Positions 51,329-59,985 of a stretch of DNA of 64,000 nucleotides are shown here, piece by piece. The first letter of the stretch is position 1. Every line of letters begins with the position of its first letter. Source of the stretch: Plesiocystis pacifica SIR-1 (GTDB lineage Bacteria; Myxococcota_A; Polyangia; Nannocystales; Nannocystaceae); contig NZ_ABCS01000041.1 in the NCBI RefSeq assembly GCF_000170895.1, positions 1 to 64,000 on the forward strand. Reading direction: 5' to 3'. A model generated the notes under the pieces. That model was not told the DNA's origin and did no database searches. It saw only the letters and a list, made by a program, of their open reading frames with translations. The position numbers were made by a program, and so were the translations under genes.

Positions 51329-52427
51329 CCCCGCCGGACCCCCTCAAAGACTGCCGCATCCTGCTCGTCGACGACCACGACGACCTCGCCGAGAACCTGA
51401 CCGAGATCCTCGAGGAGGAGGGCGCCCAGGTCACCCGCGCCGCGCGGGCCTCCGAGGCCCTGGACAGGGCCGTGGAGGGCTTGACGTCGCGCTGGTCGAC
51501 ATCCGCCTGCCCGACGCGACCGGCCTGACCTTGCTGCCCAAGCTGCGCACCAGCGGCGACGGCCTCGGCGAGGTCTTGCTGATCACGGGCAACGCCTCCC
51601 TCGATGACGCCATCGAGGCCGTCGGCCAGGACGTCTACGCCTACGTGCTCAAGCCCTTCGACCCGGCCAACCTGCTCGCCACCGTCGGCCGGGCCCTCGA
51701 GAAGGTCCGGCTTCAGCGAGACACCCGCAAGCTCGAGCGGCGGGCTCGCATCGCCGAGAAGCTCGCCGCCGTCGGCACCCTCTCGGCCGGCCTCGCCCAC
51801 GAGATCCGCAACCCCCTCAACGCCGCGAGCTTGCAGCTGCAGCTGCTCGAGCGCCGGGTCAAGAAGGTGTCCGAGGACGTCAAGCTGCTCGAGCCCGTGG
51901 GCCTGGTCCAGGCCGAGATCGCCCGGCTGTCCAACCTCGTCGACGAGTTCCTGCGCTTCGCTCGCCCGGCGGACCTCCAGCTGCGGCCGGTCCACCTCGA
52001 CGAGCTCATCAAGCGGGTGGTCGGCCTGCTCACCCCGGAGGCCGAGCGCGCCGGCATCGACCTGTTCGCGACCTTGTCCCCGGAGGTCGGCGCCATCGAG
52101 GGCGACGCGGCCAAGCTCGAGCAGGTGTTGCTCAACCTGGTCCGCAACTCCATCGAGGCCCTGGAGGTCACGGGCAGCGAGATCGAGCTGTCGACGGCGC
52201 GCGGCGAGGGCGGCATGGCCGAGCTGAGCATCCGCGACGACGGCCCCGGCATCCCCTCCGAGATCGTCTCGCGCATCTTCGAGCCCTTCTTCTCGACCAA
52301 GCCCATGGGCACGGGGCTGGGGCTGGCGATCACCCACTCGCTGATTCAGCAGCACGGCGGGAGCATCGAGGTCCGCTGCGAGGAGGGGACGCAGATCCTG
52401 ATCCGGCTGCCGGAGAGCGATCGCTGA
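51325..52427 (+). pseudogene. Receiver-histidine kinase with a one-base frameshift
   Basis: The gene starts with GTG overlapping the double-receiver stop. The first 52 codons encode the first half of a receiver (RILLVDDHDDLAENLTEIL). Near 51482 the sequence GAGGGCTTGACGTCG breaks the frame; adding one base (GGC TTC GAC GTC) would give FDVALVDIRLPDATGL, exactly the phospho-acceptor region. From there the other frame continues to 52427: GEVLLITGNASLDDAI, AYVLKPFDP, then HisKA LSAGLAHEIRNPLNAASLQL, N box NLVRNSIEAL, DDGPGIP and GTGLGLAITHSLI. Intact it would be about 367 residues. Either the gene is broken or the base is a sequencing error; the rest is well conserved, which favours a recent or technical cause. 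As written, the first frame stops at 51528. Confidence 0.8.
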
Positions 52428-52434
52428 GTAGACC

Positions 52435-53880
52435 CTACTCCCGGGGCGCGAGGGTGGCCGACCACACGCCGCGTCGGTCCGCGTCGTCCACGAGGTAGAA
52501 GACTTCCCGCTCCCCGGGCCCGGAGCTGAAGTCCCGGACGCCCGCGGCGATGAGCTGCTCTTCGTGGGTGTCGGGGTCGACGACGACCAGGTCTCCCGCC
52601 CAGGCCTCGGCGTCGATGTCGAGGAGCGTCGCGGTCCGGTCGTCTTCGAGGATGCGGTAGTTCGTGGTCGCGCGCGCGGCCAGGACCTCGAGGGTGCCGT
52701 CGGTGAAGGAGCGGTAGAGCGGGCCCTCTTCGAGGGAGCTCGGGGAGAAGGCGCCGTCGCAGCACCCGAGCCAGCTGATCCAGTCATCGCGCAAGCGGAG
52801 GATGGGGTGCATCGGTCCTTGGTAGATCAACTCGCTCGTGCCCGCGAAGACGTCGACCAAGACCGTGCCTTGGGGGCTCTCGCCCCACACGTAGCCCGAC
52901 GAAAGCAAGGTGGACGCCCGGAACGCGCCGAGCTCGAAGGACTCGAGGTCGGGGAGGGTGTAGAAGCGGACGGGCGGGTGGGTCAGCTGCGAACTCTCCT
53001 GGTACCGGATGAAGCCGAGGCCTTCGGAGCCATCGGTGTAGAGCGCGTAGCTGCTGATCGGGCCGGGGCCAAGGTCGGTGGTCACCTGGGTGTCCCGATT
53101 GAGCAGGAGCACGGACCCCTCGGACTCCCCCAGGATGTAGGGGCCGCTCGAGCGGATGCTCGTCACGTTCTCGAGCAAGACCTCGGACTGCGGCTCGGTG
53201 TCCGCTCCCGCGGACCAGGTGAGCTGGACGAGCTCGTCGGCCGAGGTCCGCAGGAGCGCTCGGGCGTCGTAGGTCCGGAGGCTCCCGAGGCGGACCTGGT
53301 CGATGACCTCGATGGGCTCGGCCGGTCCGGCCGCGGGGTCTTCGGGCCAGGGCAGGAGCTCGAGGACCCCGAACTCGTCGTCGACGGGGCGCAGGTTGAA
53401 CACGCCGAGGGCCCTCTCCGCGCGGACGGACGCGCAGGTCTCGGTGGTGAACAGGGGGCTGGGCGGGTGTTGTCCCGAAGGATCGAAGAGCTCCGTGACG
53501 CCGGTCTCGGGGGCGCAGCGCATCATCTGCCCGGGGTAGATGTCCGAGCGCCAGTACGTGTCGCCGTCTTCGATCTCGAGGCGCACGGGGTCTTCGCCGC
53601 ACGGACCCACGGACCAGACATGGCGCGCGCCTCGACTCGGGGGCTCGGAGCCGGTCTGCTCCGGGTCGAGGTCCCAGACCGCGACGAGGGTGCGGTCGCC
53701 GTACTGGCCGGCGCTCGAGGCCGCGGCGCTCGAGCTGTCGAGGGGCAGAACCAAGTGGGGTCCCGCCTCCCCGCACTGGCCCTCGAGCTCGGCGAGGGGC
53801 TGCTCTGGGGCCGGCTCGGCGCAGCCCGCCATGAACGCCAATGAAGTGCCGACAAAGAGTAGACGTCTCGGCGAGCGCAT
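52435..53880 (-). CDS. Secreted lipoprotein, probable beta-propeller
   Basis: 481-residue predicted lipoprotein: MRSPRRLLFVGTSLAF with lipobox FMAGC. The mature protein has repeating strand-turn units (for example RTLVAVWDLDP, SEGSVLLLNRDTQVTTDLG, YVWGESPQGTVLVDVFAG, WAGDLVVVDPDTHEEQLIAAG, EVFYLVDDADRRGVWSATL) that resemble TolB/WD-like propeller blades. Pairs of Cys (QCGEAG, MRCAPE, ETCASV, GCCDGAF) may form disulfides. No enzyme motif is seen. It converges with the two-component genes (8 bases between ends). Function unknown. Confidence 0.8.
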   Translation of the reverse strand: MRSPRRLLFVGTSLAFMAGCAEPAPEQPLAELEGQCGEAGPHLVLPLDSSSAAASSAGQYGDRTLVAVWDLDPEQTGSEPPSRGARHVWSVGPCGEDPVRLEIEDGDTYWRSDIYPGQMMRCAPETGVTELFDPSGQHPPSPLFTTETCASVRAERALGVFNLRPVDDEFGVLELLPWPEDPAAGPAEPIEVIDQVRLGSLRTYDARALLRTSADELVQLTWSAGADTEPQSEVLLENVTSIRSSGPYILGESEGSVLLLNRDTQVTTDLGPGPISSYALYTDGSEGLGFIRYQESSQLTHPPVRFYTLPDLESFELGAFRASTLLSSGYVWGESPQGTVLVDVFAGTSELIYQGPMHPILRLRDDWISWLGCCDGAFSPSSLEEGPLYRSFTDGTLEVLAARATTNYRILEDDRTATLLDIDAEAWAGDLVVVDPDTHEEQLIAAGVRDFSSGPGEREVFYLVDDADRRGVWSATLAPRE

Positions 53881-53982
53881 GCAGCCAAGCTAACAGTCGA
53901 ACTATCGCAATTCATGGCGAGGTTCGATCTTTGCCAACAAAGCGGAGACGACCCTCGGGCTTCGCCACTTTGTCAGCAGGGT

Positions 53983-54006
53983 TCTCCCCCGATCGCTCGG
54001 GGGAGA
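53983..54006 (-). terminator. Perfect 10-bp hairpin after the Thr/Gly-repeat lipoprotein gene
   Basis: TCTCCCCCGA (53983-53992), loop TCGC, TCGGGGGAGA (53997-54006), about 60 bases past the stop of the minus-strand gene at 54064. No T-run follows on that strand, so it is a terminator or an mRNA 3' end stabiliser. It lies in the gap of about 180 bases between two minus-strand genes. Confidence 0.55.
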
Positions 54007-54063
54007 CCCCGGGTGGTGGTCGCTTCCGAGGCCCGGGCGCAGGCCGAGGCCATGAACGAAGCG

Positions 54064-54990
54064 CTAGTAAAAGCCCAGGTCGTCGACGCTGAAGTCGAAG
54101 TCGACGTTCTGGTTGACCTTGAACTGGACGCTGACGACGGTGCTCGCGTCCCAGCTCGCCGGGGTGCCCCAGCCCTCCTGGCTCATGCTGGCGAAGGGCA
54201 GGGCGAACTGCTGCCAGCCGGGCGAGAGGTTGATGACCATGCCGTGGGGGTCGCAGTCGGCGGCGCAGCTGCCCCCCTCGGCGACGGGCAAGGTGGCGAC
54301 GGTCGGCATGCTGACCCGGACCTGGCCGTTGCCCCGGGCCATGACCATGATCCCCGAGTAGCCCGAGGCGTTGTAGGGGTCCTTCGAGGCCATCATGCCG
54401 CCGATGTTGTTGAGGTCGATGCCGATGCCGGCGCCCCACGCCGTGAACCCGCTGCCCGTGGTCTGCAGGGCGTAGTTGGAGCCGTTGGCCCCGGGCTGCG
54501 CCGGCACGACCATGTTCTCGGGAGGCGTCTGTACGCCGCCGACGCTGGCGTCGTTGAAGGTGTACCAGTAGCCCTGACGACCGTCGTTGGGGATGAGCGC
54601 GCCGTCGCCATCCTCGAAGTCGTCGATCATGTCGGTGATCATGCCGCCGCCACCGGTGGTGGTGGTCGTCTCGCCGCCGTCGGTGGTGGTGGTCGTCCCG
54701 CCCCCGTCGGTGGTGGTCGTCGTCCCGCCGCCGTCAGTGGTCGTGGTGGTCCCGCCGCCGTCGGTGGTGGTCGTCGTGGTGTCGCCGTTGTCCTCGGCCC
54801 CGGAGTCGCTGCTCTCCTCGCCCATGTCGGACTCGTCGGCCTCGTCGTTCCCGCCGCCGTCGATGCTGCTCCCGTTGAAGGTGGCGAAGGCGTTGGGGTC
54901 GTCGCCGCCACCGGCACAACCCGCGGCGGCCAGGGCGGTCAGGCTCAACACGACGAGTACTGGGGTCTGGGTTCGCTTCGCTCGCATCAT
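54064..54990 (-). CDS. Lipoprotein with TTTTTDGGG tandem repeats and carbohydrate-binding-like domain
   Basis: 308-residue predicted lipoprotein with lipobox AAAGC. A linker holds an acidic part and then four to five tandem copies of a nine-residue unit TTTTTDGGG (DNA about 54650-54785, a 27-base repeat with variant copies such as TTTTTDGGE). The C-terminal domain (about 115-308) begins MIDDFEDGDGALIPNDGRQGYW and ends FKVNQNVDFDFSVDDLGFY, the pattern of galactose-binding-like / CBM beta-sandwich modules in myxobacterial secreted proteins. Binding to a polysaccharide is plausible. Two ATGs at 54990 and 54987 are adjacent. Function inferred from fold pattern only. Confidence 0.85.
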   Translation of the reverse strand: MMRAKRTQTPVLVVLSLTALAAAGCAGGGDDPNAFATFNGSSIDGGGNDEADESDMGEESSDSGAEDNGDTTTTTTDGGGTTTTTDGGGTTTTTDGGGTTTTTDGGETTTTTGGGGMITDMIDDFEDGDGALIPNDGRQGYWYTFNDASVGGVQTPPENMVVPAQPGANGSNYALQTTGSGFTAWGAGIGIDLNNIGGMMASKDPYNASGYSGIMVMARGNGQVRVSMPTVATLPVAEGGSCAADCDPHGMVINLSPGWQQFALPFASMSQEGWGTPASWDASTVVSVQFKVNQNVDFDFSVDDLGFY

Positions 54991-55123
54991 CTTCGTCTTC
55001 AGCCGCTACCGGATACCTCTCGTGTCTCGGCTGTGGGCATCGAGGGGCCCGAATGGATGAAGCTTTCTCCGTGGACAACCCTGGGCTGTCTTTATGTTGT
55101 TCGGGCTACGCGTCCGTCGGTGA

Positions 55124-55819
55124 TCAATGCGCTGACCCAAGCTCGGTGGGCGCAGAGCCGTTCACACCTGGACTGGCGTCGAGGCCCTGGCGCAGGCCCC
55201 AGGCGATCATCCCCACGGCCGCGGTCTGCATCAGGTGGAACACGCCGTTCGCATCGAAGGCCAGGGATCCCAGGGAAAAGGACAGCGCTTTGGTCGCTTG
55301 GACAGCTGCCGCGGCGATCGAGAGGCCAATGCCCGCGGCCATCCATCCGGCGCCGCGCAGCGGGCTGCGGAGCAGGCTGAGGTAGGCGCCCAAGGCGAAG
55401 AGCAGGGCGAGGGCCTCGTAGGCCAAAAAGATCAGGAAGCTGCCCGGGACGACCTGCGTGATCGCGAAGAAGCCCAGGCCGGCGAGGACGAGCACCGGCG
55501 CGAGCTTGCGGGCGAGGGCTTCGGCGAAGCGGTCGACGATCACGCCCACGGCGAACAGCGAGACCGTCAGGCCCAGGCAGAGGTTGAAGGGAATCTTCAG
55601 CGCCGCGCTCGTGGACTCGGGCAGGACCAGGCCAAAGCGGACGCCCCCCATCAGCGCGGCGACGCCCATGAGCGCGAGGGCGAGCATCCACACCGCGACC
55701 TTGAAGGGCGCGAGCTTGCGGGCAGGGAGCAGGCTCAGCACGCAGGCCAGGGAGGCCCCGCCGAGCATGAAGTCGGTGACCGCCGTAGTCTGTCGGATCG
55801 CGTCGCTGGTCCACTCCAT
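55124..55819 (-). CDS. Seven-helix membrane protein, DUF6962-like
   Basis: 231 residues with about seven hydrophobic helices and short loops: VTDFMLGGASLACVLSLL, VAVWMLALALMGVAALMGG, IPFNLCLGLTVSLFAVGVIV, VLVLAGLGFFAITQVVPGSF, FLAYEALALLFALGAYL, AAGIGLSIAAAAVQA and NGVFHLMQTAAVGMIAWGL. Charged/polar residues in helices (for example the E-A-L and H-L-M-Q segments) resemble the DUF6962 group, which has no assigned function. The ATG lies 13 bases after the zinc-ribbon gene stop on the same strand, so the two may be one operon. Confidence 0.75.
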   Translation of the reverse strand: MEWTSDAIRQTTAVTDFMLGGASLACVLSLLPARKLAPFKVAVWMLALALMGVAALMGGVRFGLVLPESTSAALKIPFNLCLGLTVSLFAVGVIVDRFAEALARKLAPVLVLAGLGFFAITQVVPGSFLIFLAYEALALLFALGAYLSLLRSPLRGAGWMAAGIGLSIAAAAVQATKALSFSLGSLAFDANGVFHLMQTAAVGMIAWGLRQGLDASPGVNGSAPTELGSAH

Positions 55820-55832
55820 GGACGGGGGCGGC

Positions 55833-56393
55833 TCAGCCGGTCGTGTCGGTGTCGGAGCCCGTCTCCGTGCCGGTGTCGGAGCCGGTGTCCGAACCAGTCT
55901 CGTTGCCCATGTCGCAGTCGCCGGTCTCGTCCGCCGTCTCCGTGCCCGAGTCGCTCTCGTCGCAGGTCTCGTCGGTGGACTCGGTCTCTTCGGTGGAGCC
56001 GGTCTCGTCGGTGGACTCGGTGCTCTCGGTCTGGCCCGCCTCGGTGCTGGACTCGCTCTCCTCTTCGCCCCAGTCGATGTCCTCGGGGCCGCCGTAGTCT
56101 GCCCCGCCGCCGAAGTCCTCGGTCTCCACGGACACCTGGTCCTCGGGCTCTTCGTTTTCCTTGGCGCAGCCGGTCATGAGCAGGGCCGACACGGTGAAGG
56201 CCGCCGCGGTGGTCAAGGTCGCGCCCAGGGTCACGCCGATCGAGGTCACGATCGCCGGGGGCTCCGCCTCGGTGCAGACCCTCGCCTGGTCGGCCGCGAC
56301 GGTCTCGATTCTCGTCTTGCAAAAGGGGCAGCTGTCTGCGTCCACGTGGACGTGGCGGTGACAGGAGGGGCAGGTCGACATGGACAGGCTCAT
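55833..56393 (-). CDS. Zinc-ribbon, single-helix protein with acidic Ser/Thr tail
   Basis: 186 residues with three parts. The N-terminus has CPSCHRHVHVDADSCPFCKTRI: two CxxC pairs plus His, a classic zinc ribbon. A single hydrophobic segment (about 48-75, TSIGVTLGATLTTAAAFTVSALLMTGC) follows. The tail (about 78-186) is made of E/S/T/D/G, with many TES-TDET-like and TGSDTG units. No cleavable signal precedes the zinc ribbon, so the N-terminus is probably cytoplasmic and the tail outside; the lipobox-like LLMTGC inside the helix is unusual for a lipoprotein because the segment before it is long and folded. Several other lipoproteins here share the same tail style. Function unknown. Confidence 0.8.
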   Translation of the reverse strand: MSLSMSTCPSCHRHVHVDADSCPFCKTRIETVAADQARVCTEAEPPAIVTSIGVTLGATLTTAAAFTVSALLMTGCAKENEEPEDQVSVETEDFGGGADYGGPEDIDWGEEESESSTEAGQTESTESTDETGSTEETESTDETCDESDSGTETADETGDCDMGNETGSDTGSDTGTETGSDTDTTG

Positions 56394-56427
56394 GCTTCCT
56401 GTCTAGCACGGACGGCCCCTGGCCGGA

Positions 56428-58533
56428 TCACAACAAGCGCAGGAAAGCGACGAGGGCCTCGCGCTCGGCCACACCCAGCCCGCGCGGGTCGTTGGGCTCG
56501 AGGGCCCCCAGGTCGTGGTCGACCGCTCCGTCGTCGCCCACGCGCACGCCCTCGACCACGGCCTCGAGGCTCTCGGCCTCACCCGTCGTGAAGTAGGGCC
56601 AGATCAGGTTGAGGCGCCGCAGCGAGGCGACCCGGGCGCCCTCGTCGTGGACCCACGGGCCGATGCTCGTCTGGGCGTAGGCCTCGCTCGCCCACACGAT
56701 CGAGCTGCCCGTGGGCTCGGCGAAGATCAGCGCCTCCCAGCGCTCGAAGTCCTGGCGGGTGCTCGGGTCGTCGGTGACCAGGCGGGCCTGGTGGCAGCCC
56801 TCGCAGCGCGCGGCGAAGGCCTCGGCGCCTTCGCGCTCGAGCTCGGTGTAGCCGCTGCGGCCGCGGGCGCGCGGGTTTTGGGGCATGGACGCGCGCATGA
56901 AAAAGCGCATCAGCGCCCGGCGCAGCGCGGGCGGGTCGACGGGCGCGGACCAGCCGGGGACCTGGGCGAGCCAGGGCAGCTCGTCGGCGTCGAGGGTGAA
57001 CCAGCCCTCGCGGTAGTCGGGGTCGGCGCTGAAGCGGTTGGCGACGCGGAACTCGGCGTGGACCATGGTCGCCAGGGTCCGGTCGAGGGCCCGGGAGAAG
57101 TGGGGGCGGTTGGGGAACAGGCCGAGGATGGCCTTGCTGCGGGCGTGGACCCGCTGGCCCTCGCGCTCGCGGCCGGTGAAGTGCACCCGCCCGTCGCCGC
57201 GGCCCTCGAAGTGGCAGGCCTCGCAGGTGAAGCGGCTGCGCTTGCCCTCGGCGTCGTTGCGCGGGGCCATGGCGGTGGTGAACACGAGCAGCTCGCCCAG
57301 GCGCTCTTCGAAGCTGCGCTCGTCGACCTGGGGCGCCGCCGCGTCGAGGAAGATGGGCTCGGGCGCCTCGGTCCAGGTGCCGGCGTCGTCGAGCTCGACG
57401 CGGACGAGGGCGTCGAACAGGGCGTTGGTCGCCAGCCAGCCCCGGCCCTCGGGCAAGGCGGCGACGTCCGTGGTGCCGGGCAGCCACGGGCGCGACGACA
57501 CGGTGGGTTCGCCGGCGCAGTCCGGGGTGGCCCACTCGAGCTCGAGCCATACGTCGCTCGCGTAGCCGGTCACGGCCACGCGGGTGGGGCTGAGCCAGCG
57601 GACCCACTTGGGCGTGACCACGCCGTGGGCCGAGAGGTTGACCGCGGCGAGCAGCCGGCCTTCGCTCAGCTCGCGGACGAACAGGAAGGAGTCGATGTAG
57701 CCGAAGCCGCCCTCGGCTCGCTCGAGGGGGTGGTCCTCGACGCCGACCAGGGCGACGCGCTCGGGGCCTGGGGGCGGGGCCAGGGCGAAGGCCCAGATCG
57801 GCCCGTCGTGGGTGATGTCGAGGGCCTCGGTGTGGACGCGGTGGGCGAGCAGGCAGCTGTGGATGAGGCCCTCGCCGAGGGCCTCGAGCTGCAGGGGTCC
57901 GCGGCAGCTCGGGTGCTCTCGGGGCGGGTCGTCGCCGCGGGGGGCGAGCTCGAGGAGGCGGTGGCTGCCCTCGTCGGCCAGCCACAGCGCACCGCTAGCG
58001 TCGAGGGTGGCGTCGCGGATCGACGCGCCTGCGGGGAGGGGCCGCGAGGCCGGCGTGGCTGCTTGCAGCGCGTCGCCGTCGAGGGTGAAGCGATCGAGCC
58101 TGGCGTCGCCGAGCCCCGCCACCCACAGCGCGCCGTCGATGGCCACGAGGCTCGTCGGCTGATGGACGGTCGGCGCCCGGCTCAGCACCTGGCCGTGGGC
58201 GTCGACGAGGCTCAGCTGGTCGTGACCGCGCTCGAGCACGGCGAAGCGGGGCGAGCCCTCGTCGCCAGGCAGCGCCACGATGCGGTGCGGGTCGGCGCCA
58301 AAGCGGCTGTCCGAGGCGGGGATGGCCGCGAAGTCGGTGGCTTCGCGGACCCCCTCTTCCCAGGCCTCGAGGGCGGCGCGGGTGCGCTCGTGGACGGAGG
58401 CGGGCTCGGGCTCGGGCTCGCGCTCTACCGCGGACGACGAAGGCGCCGGCGCCCCGCAGGCCCCGACGCCGATCAGCGCGCTGGCGATCAACCAGCGCTG
58501 CGGCTCACCAGCCGCCTTCCTTTTTCTCCTCAC
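56428..58533 (-). CDS. Dihaem c-type cytochrome lipoprotein with propeller-like N-half
   Basis: 701 residues. The GTG at 58533 gives VRRKRKAAGEPQRWLIASAL with a positively charged start and lipobox GVGAC, preceded by AAGGA; it overlaps the upstream small gene by 29 bases. The N-half (about 60-370) has NHL/propeller-like units (for example FAVLERGHDQLSLVDAHG, SIRDATLDASGALWLADEGSHRLLEL). The C-half carries two covalent haem motifs, CEACH and CEGCH, and the spacing and ARSKAILGLFPNRPHFSRALDRTL context resembles di-haem cytochrome c peroxidase (MauG/CcpA) relatives. A periplasmic peroxidase or electron carrier is likely. The frame continues upstream through the small gene but that part is Arg-rich shadow. 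Confidence 0.85.
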   Translation of the reverse strand: MRRKRKAAGEPQRWLIASALIGVGACGAPAPSSSAVEREPEPEPASVHERTRAALEAWEEGVREATDFAAIPASDSRFGADPHRIVALPGDEGSPRFAVLERGHDQLSLVDAHGQVLSRAPTVHQPTSLVAIDGALWVAGLGDARLDRFTLDGDALQAATPASRPLPAGASIRDATLDASGALWLADEGSHRLLELAPRGDDPPREHPSCRGPLQLEALGEGLIHSCLLAHRVHTEALDITHDGPIWAFALAPPPGPERVALVGVEDHPLERAEGGFGYIDSFLFVRELSEGRLLAAVNLSAHGVVTPKWVRWLSPTRVAVTGYASDVWLELEWATPDCAGEPTVSSRPWLPGTTDVAALPEGRGWLATNALFDALVRVELDDAGTWTEAPEPIFLDAAAPQVDERSFEERLGELLVFTTAMAPRNDAEGKRSRFTCEACHFEGRGDGRVHFTGREREGQRVHARSKAILGLFPNRPHFSRALDRTLATMVHAEFRVANRFSADPDYREGWFTLDADELPWLAQVPGWSAPVDPPALRRALMRFFMRASMPQNPRARGRSGYTELEREGAEAFAARCEGCHQARLVTDDPSTRQDFERWEALIFAEPTGSSIVWASEAYAQTSIGPWVHDEGARVASLRRLNLIWPYFTTGEAESLEAVVEGVRVGDDGAVDHDLGALEPNDPRGLGVAEREALVAFLRLL

Positions 58534-58705
58534 CGTCCTTCTTCTCCGCGGCGTCCTGCTTCTCCTCGCCCTCTTTCTTCTCCTCACCGTCCTTGGCGTC
58601 GGCCTTGTCGGCCTTGTCGTCTTTCTCGCCCTCCTTGCCGTCACAGGCGATGAGGGTCAGGGAGAAGGCGGCGGCGAGGGTGAGGGGGAGGGCGAAGGTA
58701 CGCAT
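58505..58705 (-). CDS. Small Lys/Glu-rich lipoprotein
   Basis: 66 residues: signal MRTFALPLTLAAAFSLTLIAC with lipobox LIAC, then a mature peptide of 45 residues made almost only of K, E, D, G and A (for example DKADKADAKDGEEKKEG), so probably an unstructured or coiled surface peptide. It lies just upstream of, and overlaps by 29 bases, the dihaem cytochrome gene, suggesting coordinated translation. ATG start, good position after a 18-base gap from the next gene upstream. Function unknown. Confidence 0.8.
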   Translation of the reverse strand: MRTFALPLTLAAAFSLTLIACDGKEGEKDDKADKADAKDGEEKKEGEEKQDAAEKKDGEEKKEGGW

Positions 58706-58723
58706 GACGGCGCGATTGTAAGA

Positions 58724-59854
58724 TCAGGCGGGGTTGATGTGTACCTCGTAGTTGCCCGCGAAGTCCTGGGCGTAGACGTCGAGGACGATGAAGATGGTCT
58801 GGTTGGCCTCGAGGTCCAGGAACAGCTGGGAGGTGAGGTCGTCCTCGGCGTCGTCGTTGCACCCGAGCTCCGGGCCCCAGCAGGCCTCGTCGCGGACGTA
58901 GAGCACGGTGTCGTCGTCGGAGCCGAAGGTGTCGATGGCGTACAGGCCGGCCTCGGGTGCCGTCCATGAGAACGCGAGCTCCTCGCCGTAGCCCCCGCAG
59001 CTGCCCGAGTAGAGGCCGTCGCCCCACCCGATGGAGCCGAAGCCTTCGACGGGGAAGGGGCCGTCGAGGAGCTCGGGCGCGGGGCACTCGAGCTCCTCGA
59101 TGGTTAGCTGGTAGTCGCCGACCGAGCTGGCGTAGCGTCCGTCGAGGAAGAGGGTCACGCTCTCGCCCTCCTGGAGCCCGACTTGGATCCGCGAGTCGGG
59201 GTCGACGACGTCGCCGACGTCGTAGAGGTTGTCGTTGCAGGCCGCCCAGGGGCCCTCGTCGACGCAGGTGCCGAGCTTGGCGCCGAGCACGGTGTTGTAG
59301 TCGCTGCCGACGGAGTCGATGGAGAATAGGCCCTGCTTGGGGGCGGTCCACTCGAAGGTCACGTCGAGGGCTCCGGTGCCGCCAAAGCCCATGCACAGGG
59401 AGTAGTCGTCGGTGGCGACGGCGCTGCTGCCCATGGTCATGGCGGGCAGGCCGTCGAGGACGAAGTCGGCGCACTCGGCCATGCCGCCGGTGCCAGTGTC
59501 GGTGCCAGTGTCGGTGCCAGTGTCGGTGGACTCCTCCGTGCTCTCGGTGTCGGTGGACTCTTCCTCCGTGCTCTCGGTGCCGGTGTCGGTGGACTCTTCC
59601 TCCGTGCTCTCGGTGCCAGTGTCGGTGGACTCTCCTTCGCTAGACTCCTCTTCCGTCGACTCGGTCGTCTCGCTGGAGCTGTCCTCGGAGCTGTCGGTGG
59701 ACTCCTCCTCGGTGCTCGAGTCCGACGCGTCCTCCTCGGAGGTGTCGGTGTCCGCGAGCTCATCGCCCGGCTCGTCGGGGTCGGCGGGGCACGCGAGCAG
59801 GGGGGCGATTGCGAGGGTCGGGATGAGGAGATGGAGCGCGCGGGGTCGGGGCAC
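58724..59854 (-). CDS. Lipoprotein with two PPC-like domains and a tandem-repeat linker
   Basis: 376-residue predicted lipoprotein with lipobox APLLAC. A linker of about 95 residues holds an acidic part followed by three near-copies of TDTGTESTEEES (DNA about 59510-59640, tandem 36-base repeats) and a TDTG run. The mature C-half has two similar domains of about 110 residues (from CADFVLDGLPAM and from CPAPELLDGPFP) with the bacterial pre-peptidase C-terminal pattern: DVTFEWTAPKQGLFSIDSVGSDYNTVL and LAFSWTAPEAGLYAIDTFGSDDDTVL, each followed by a CNDN/CNDD-type loop and RIQVGLQEGESVTLFLDG / QLFLDLEANQTIFIVLD. These domains assist export or folding and may bind Ca. Function otherwise unknown. 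Confidence 0.85.
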   Translation of the reverse strand: MPRPRALHLLIPTLAIAPLLACPADPDEPGDELADTDTSEEDASDSSTEEESTDSSEDSSSETTESTEEESSEGESTDTGTESTEEESTDTGTESTEEESTDTESTEESTDTGTDTGTDTGTGGMAECADFVLDGLPAMTMGSSAVATDDYSLCMGFGGTGALDVTFEWTAPKQGLFSIDSVGSDYNTVLGAKLGTCVDEGPWAACNDNLYDVGDVVDPDSRIQVGLQEGESVTLFLDGRYASSVGDYQLTIEELECPAPELLDGPFPVEGFGSIGWGDGLYSGSCGGYGEELAFSWTAPEAGLYAIDTFGSDDDTVLYVRDEACWGPELGCNDDAEDDLTSQLFLDLEANQTIFIVLDVYAQDFAGNYEVHINPA

Positions 59855-59985
59855 GGCGGCAGCCTAGCAAGGTGACCACGCCGTGCACGTGGCTCCGCGC
59901 GGGCCGAGACCCGCTGCGAAACACCTCTCCAACGCTTGGCACTGGCGGACGCGAGCTCGGTCCGTGCGCCCGGTGCAGGGCCGGC

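Noticed and set aside
59460-59650. Tandem repeats that could be mistaken for a CRISPR or minisatellite
   Set aside because: Units are in-frame multiples of three within a lipoprotein linker and lack spacer structure.
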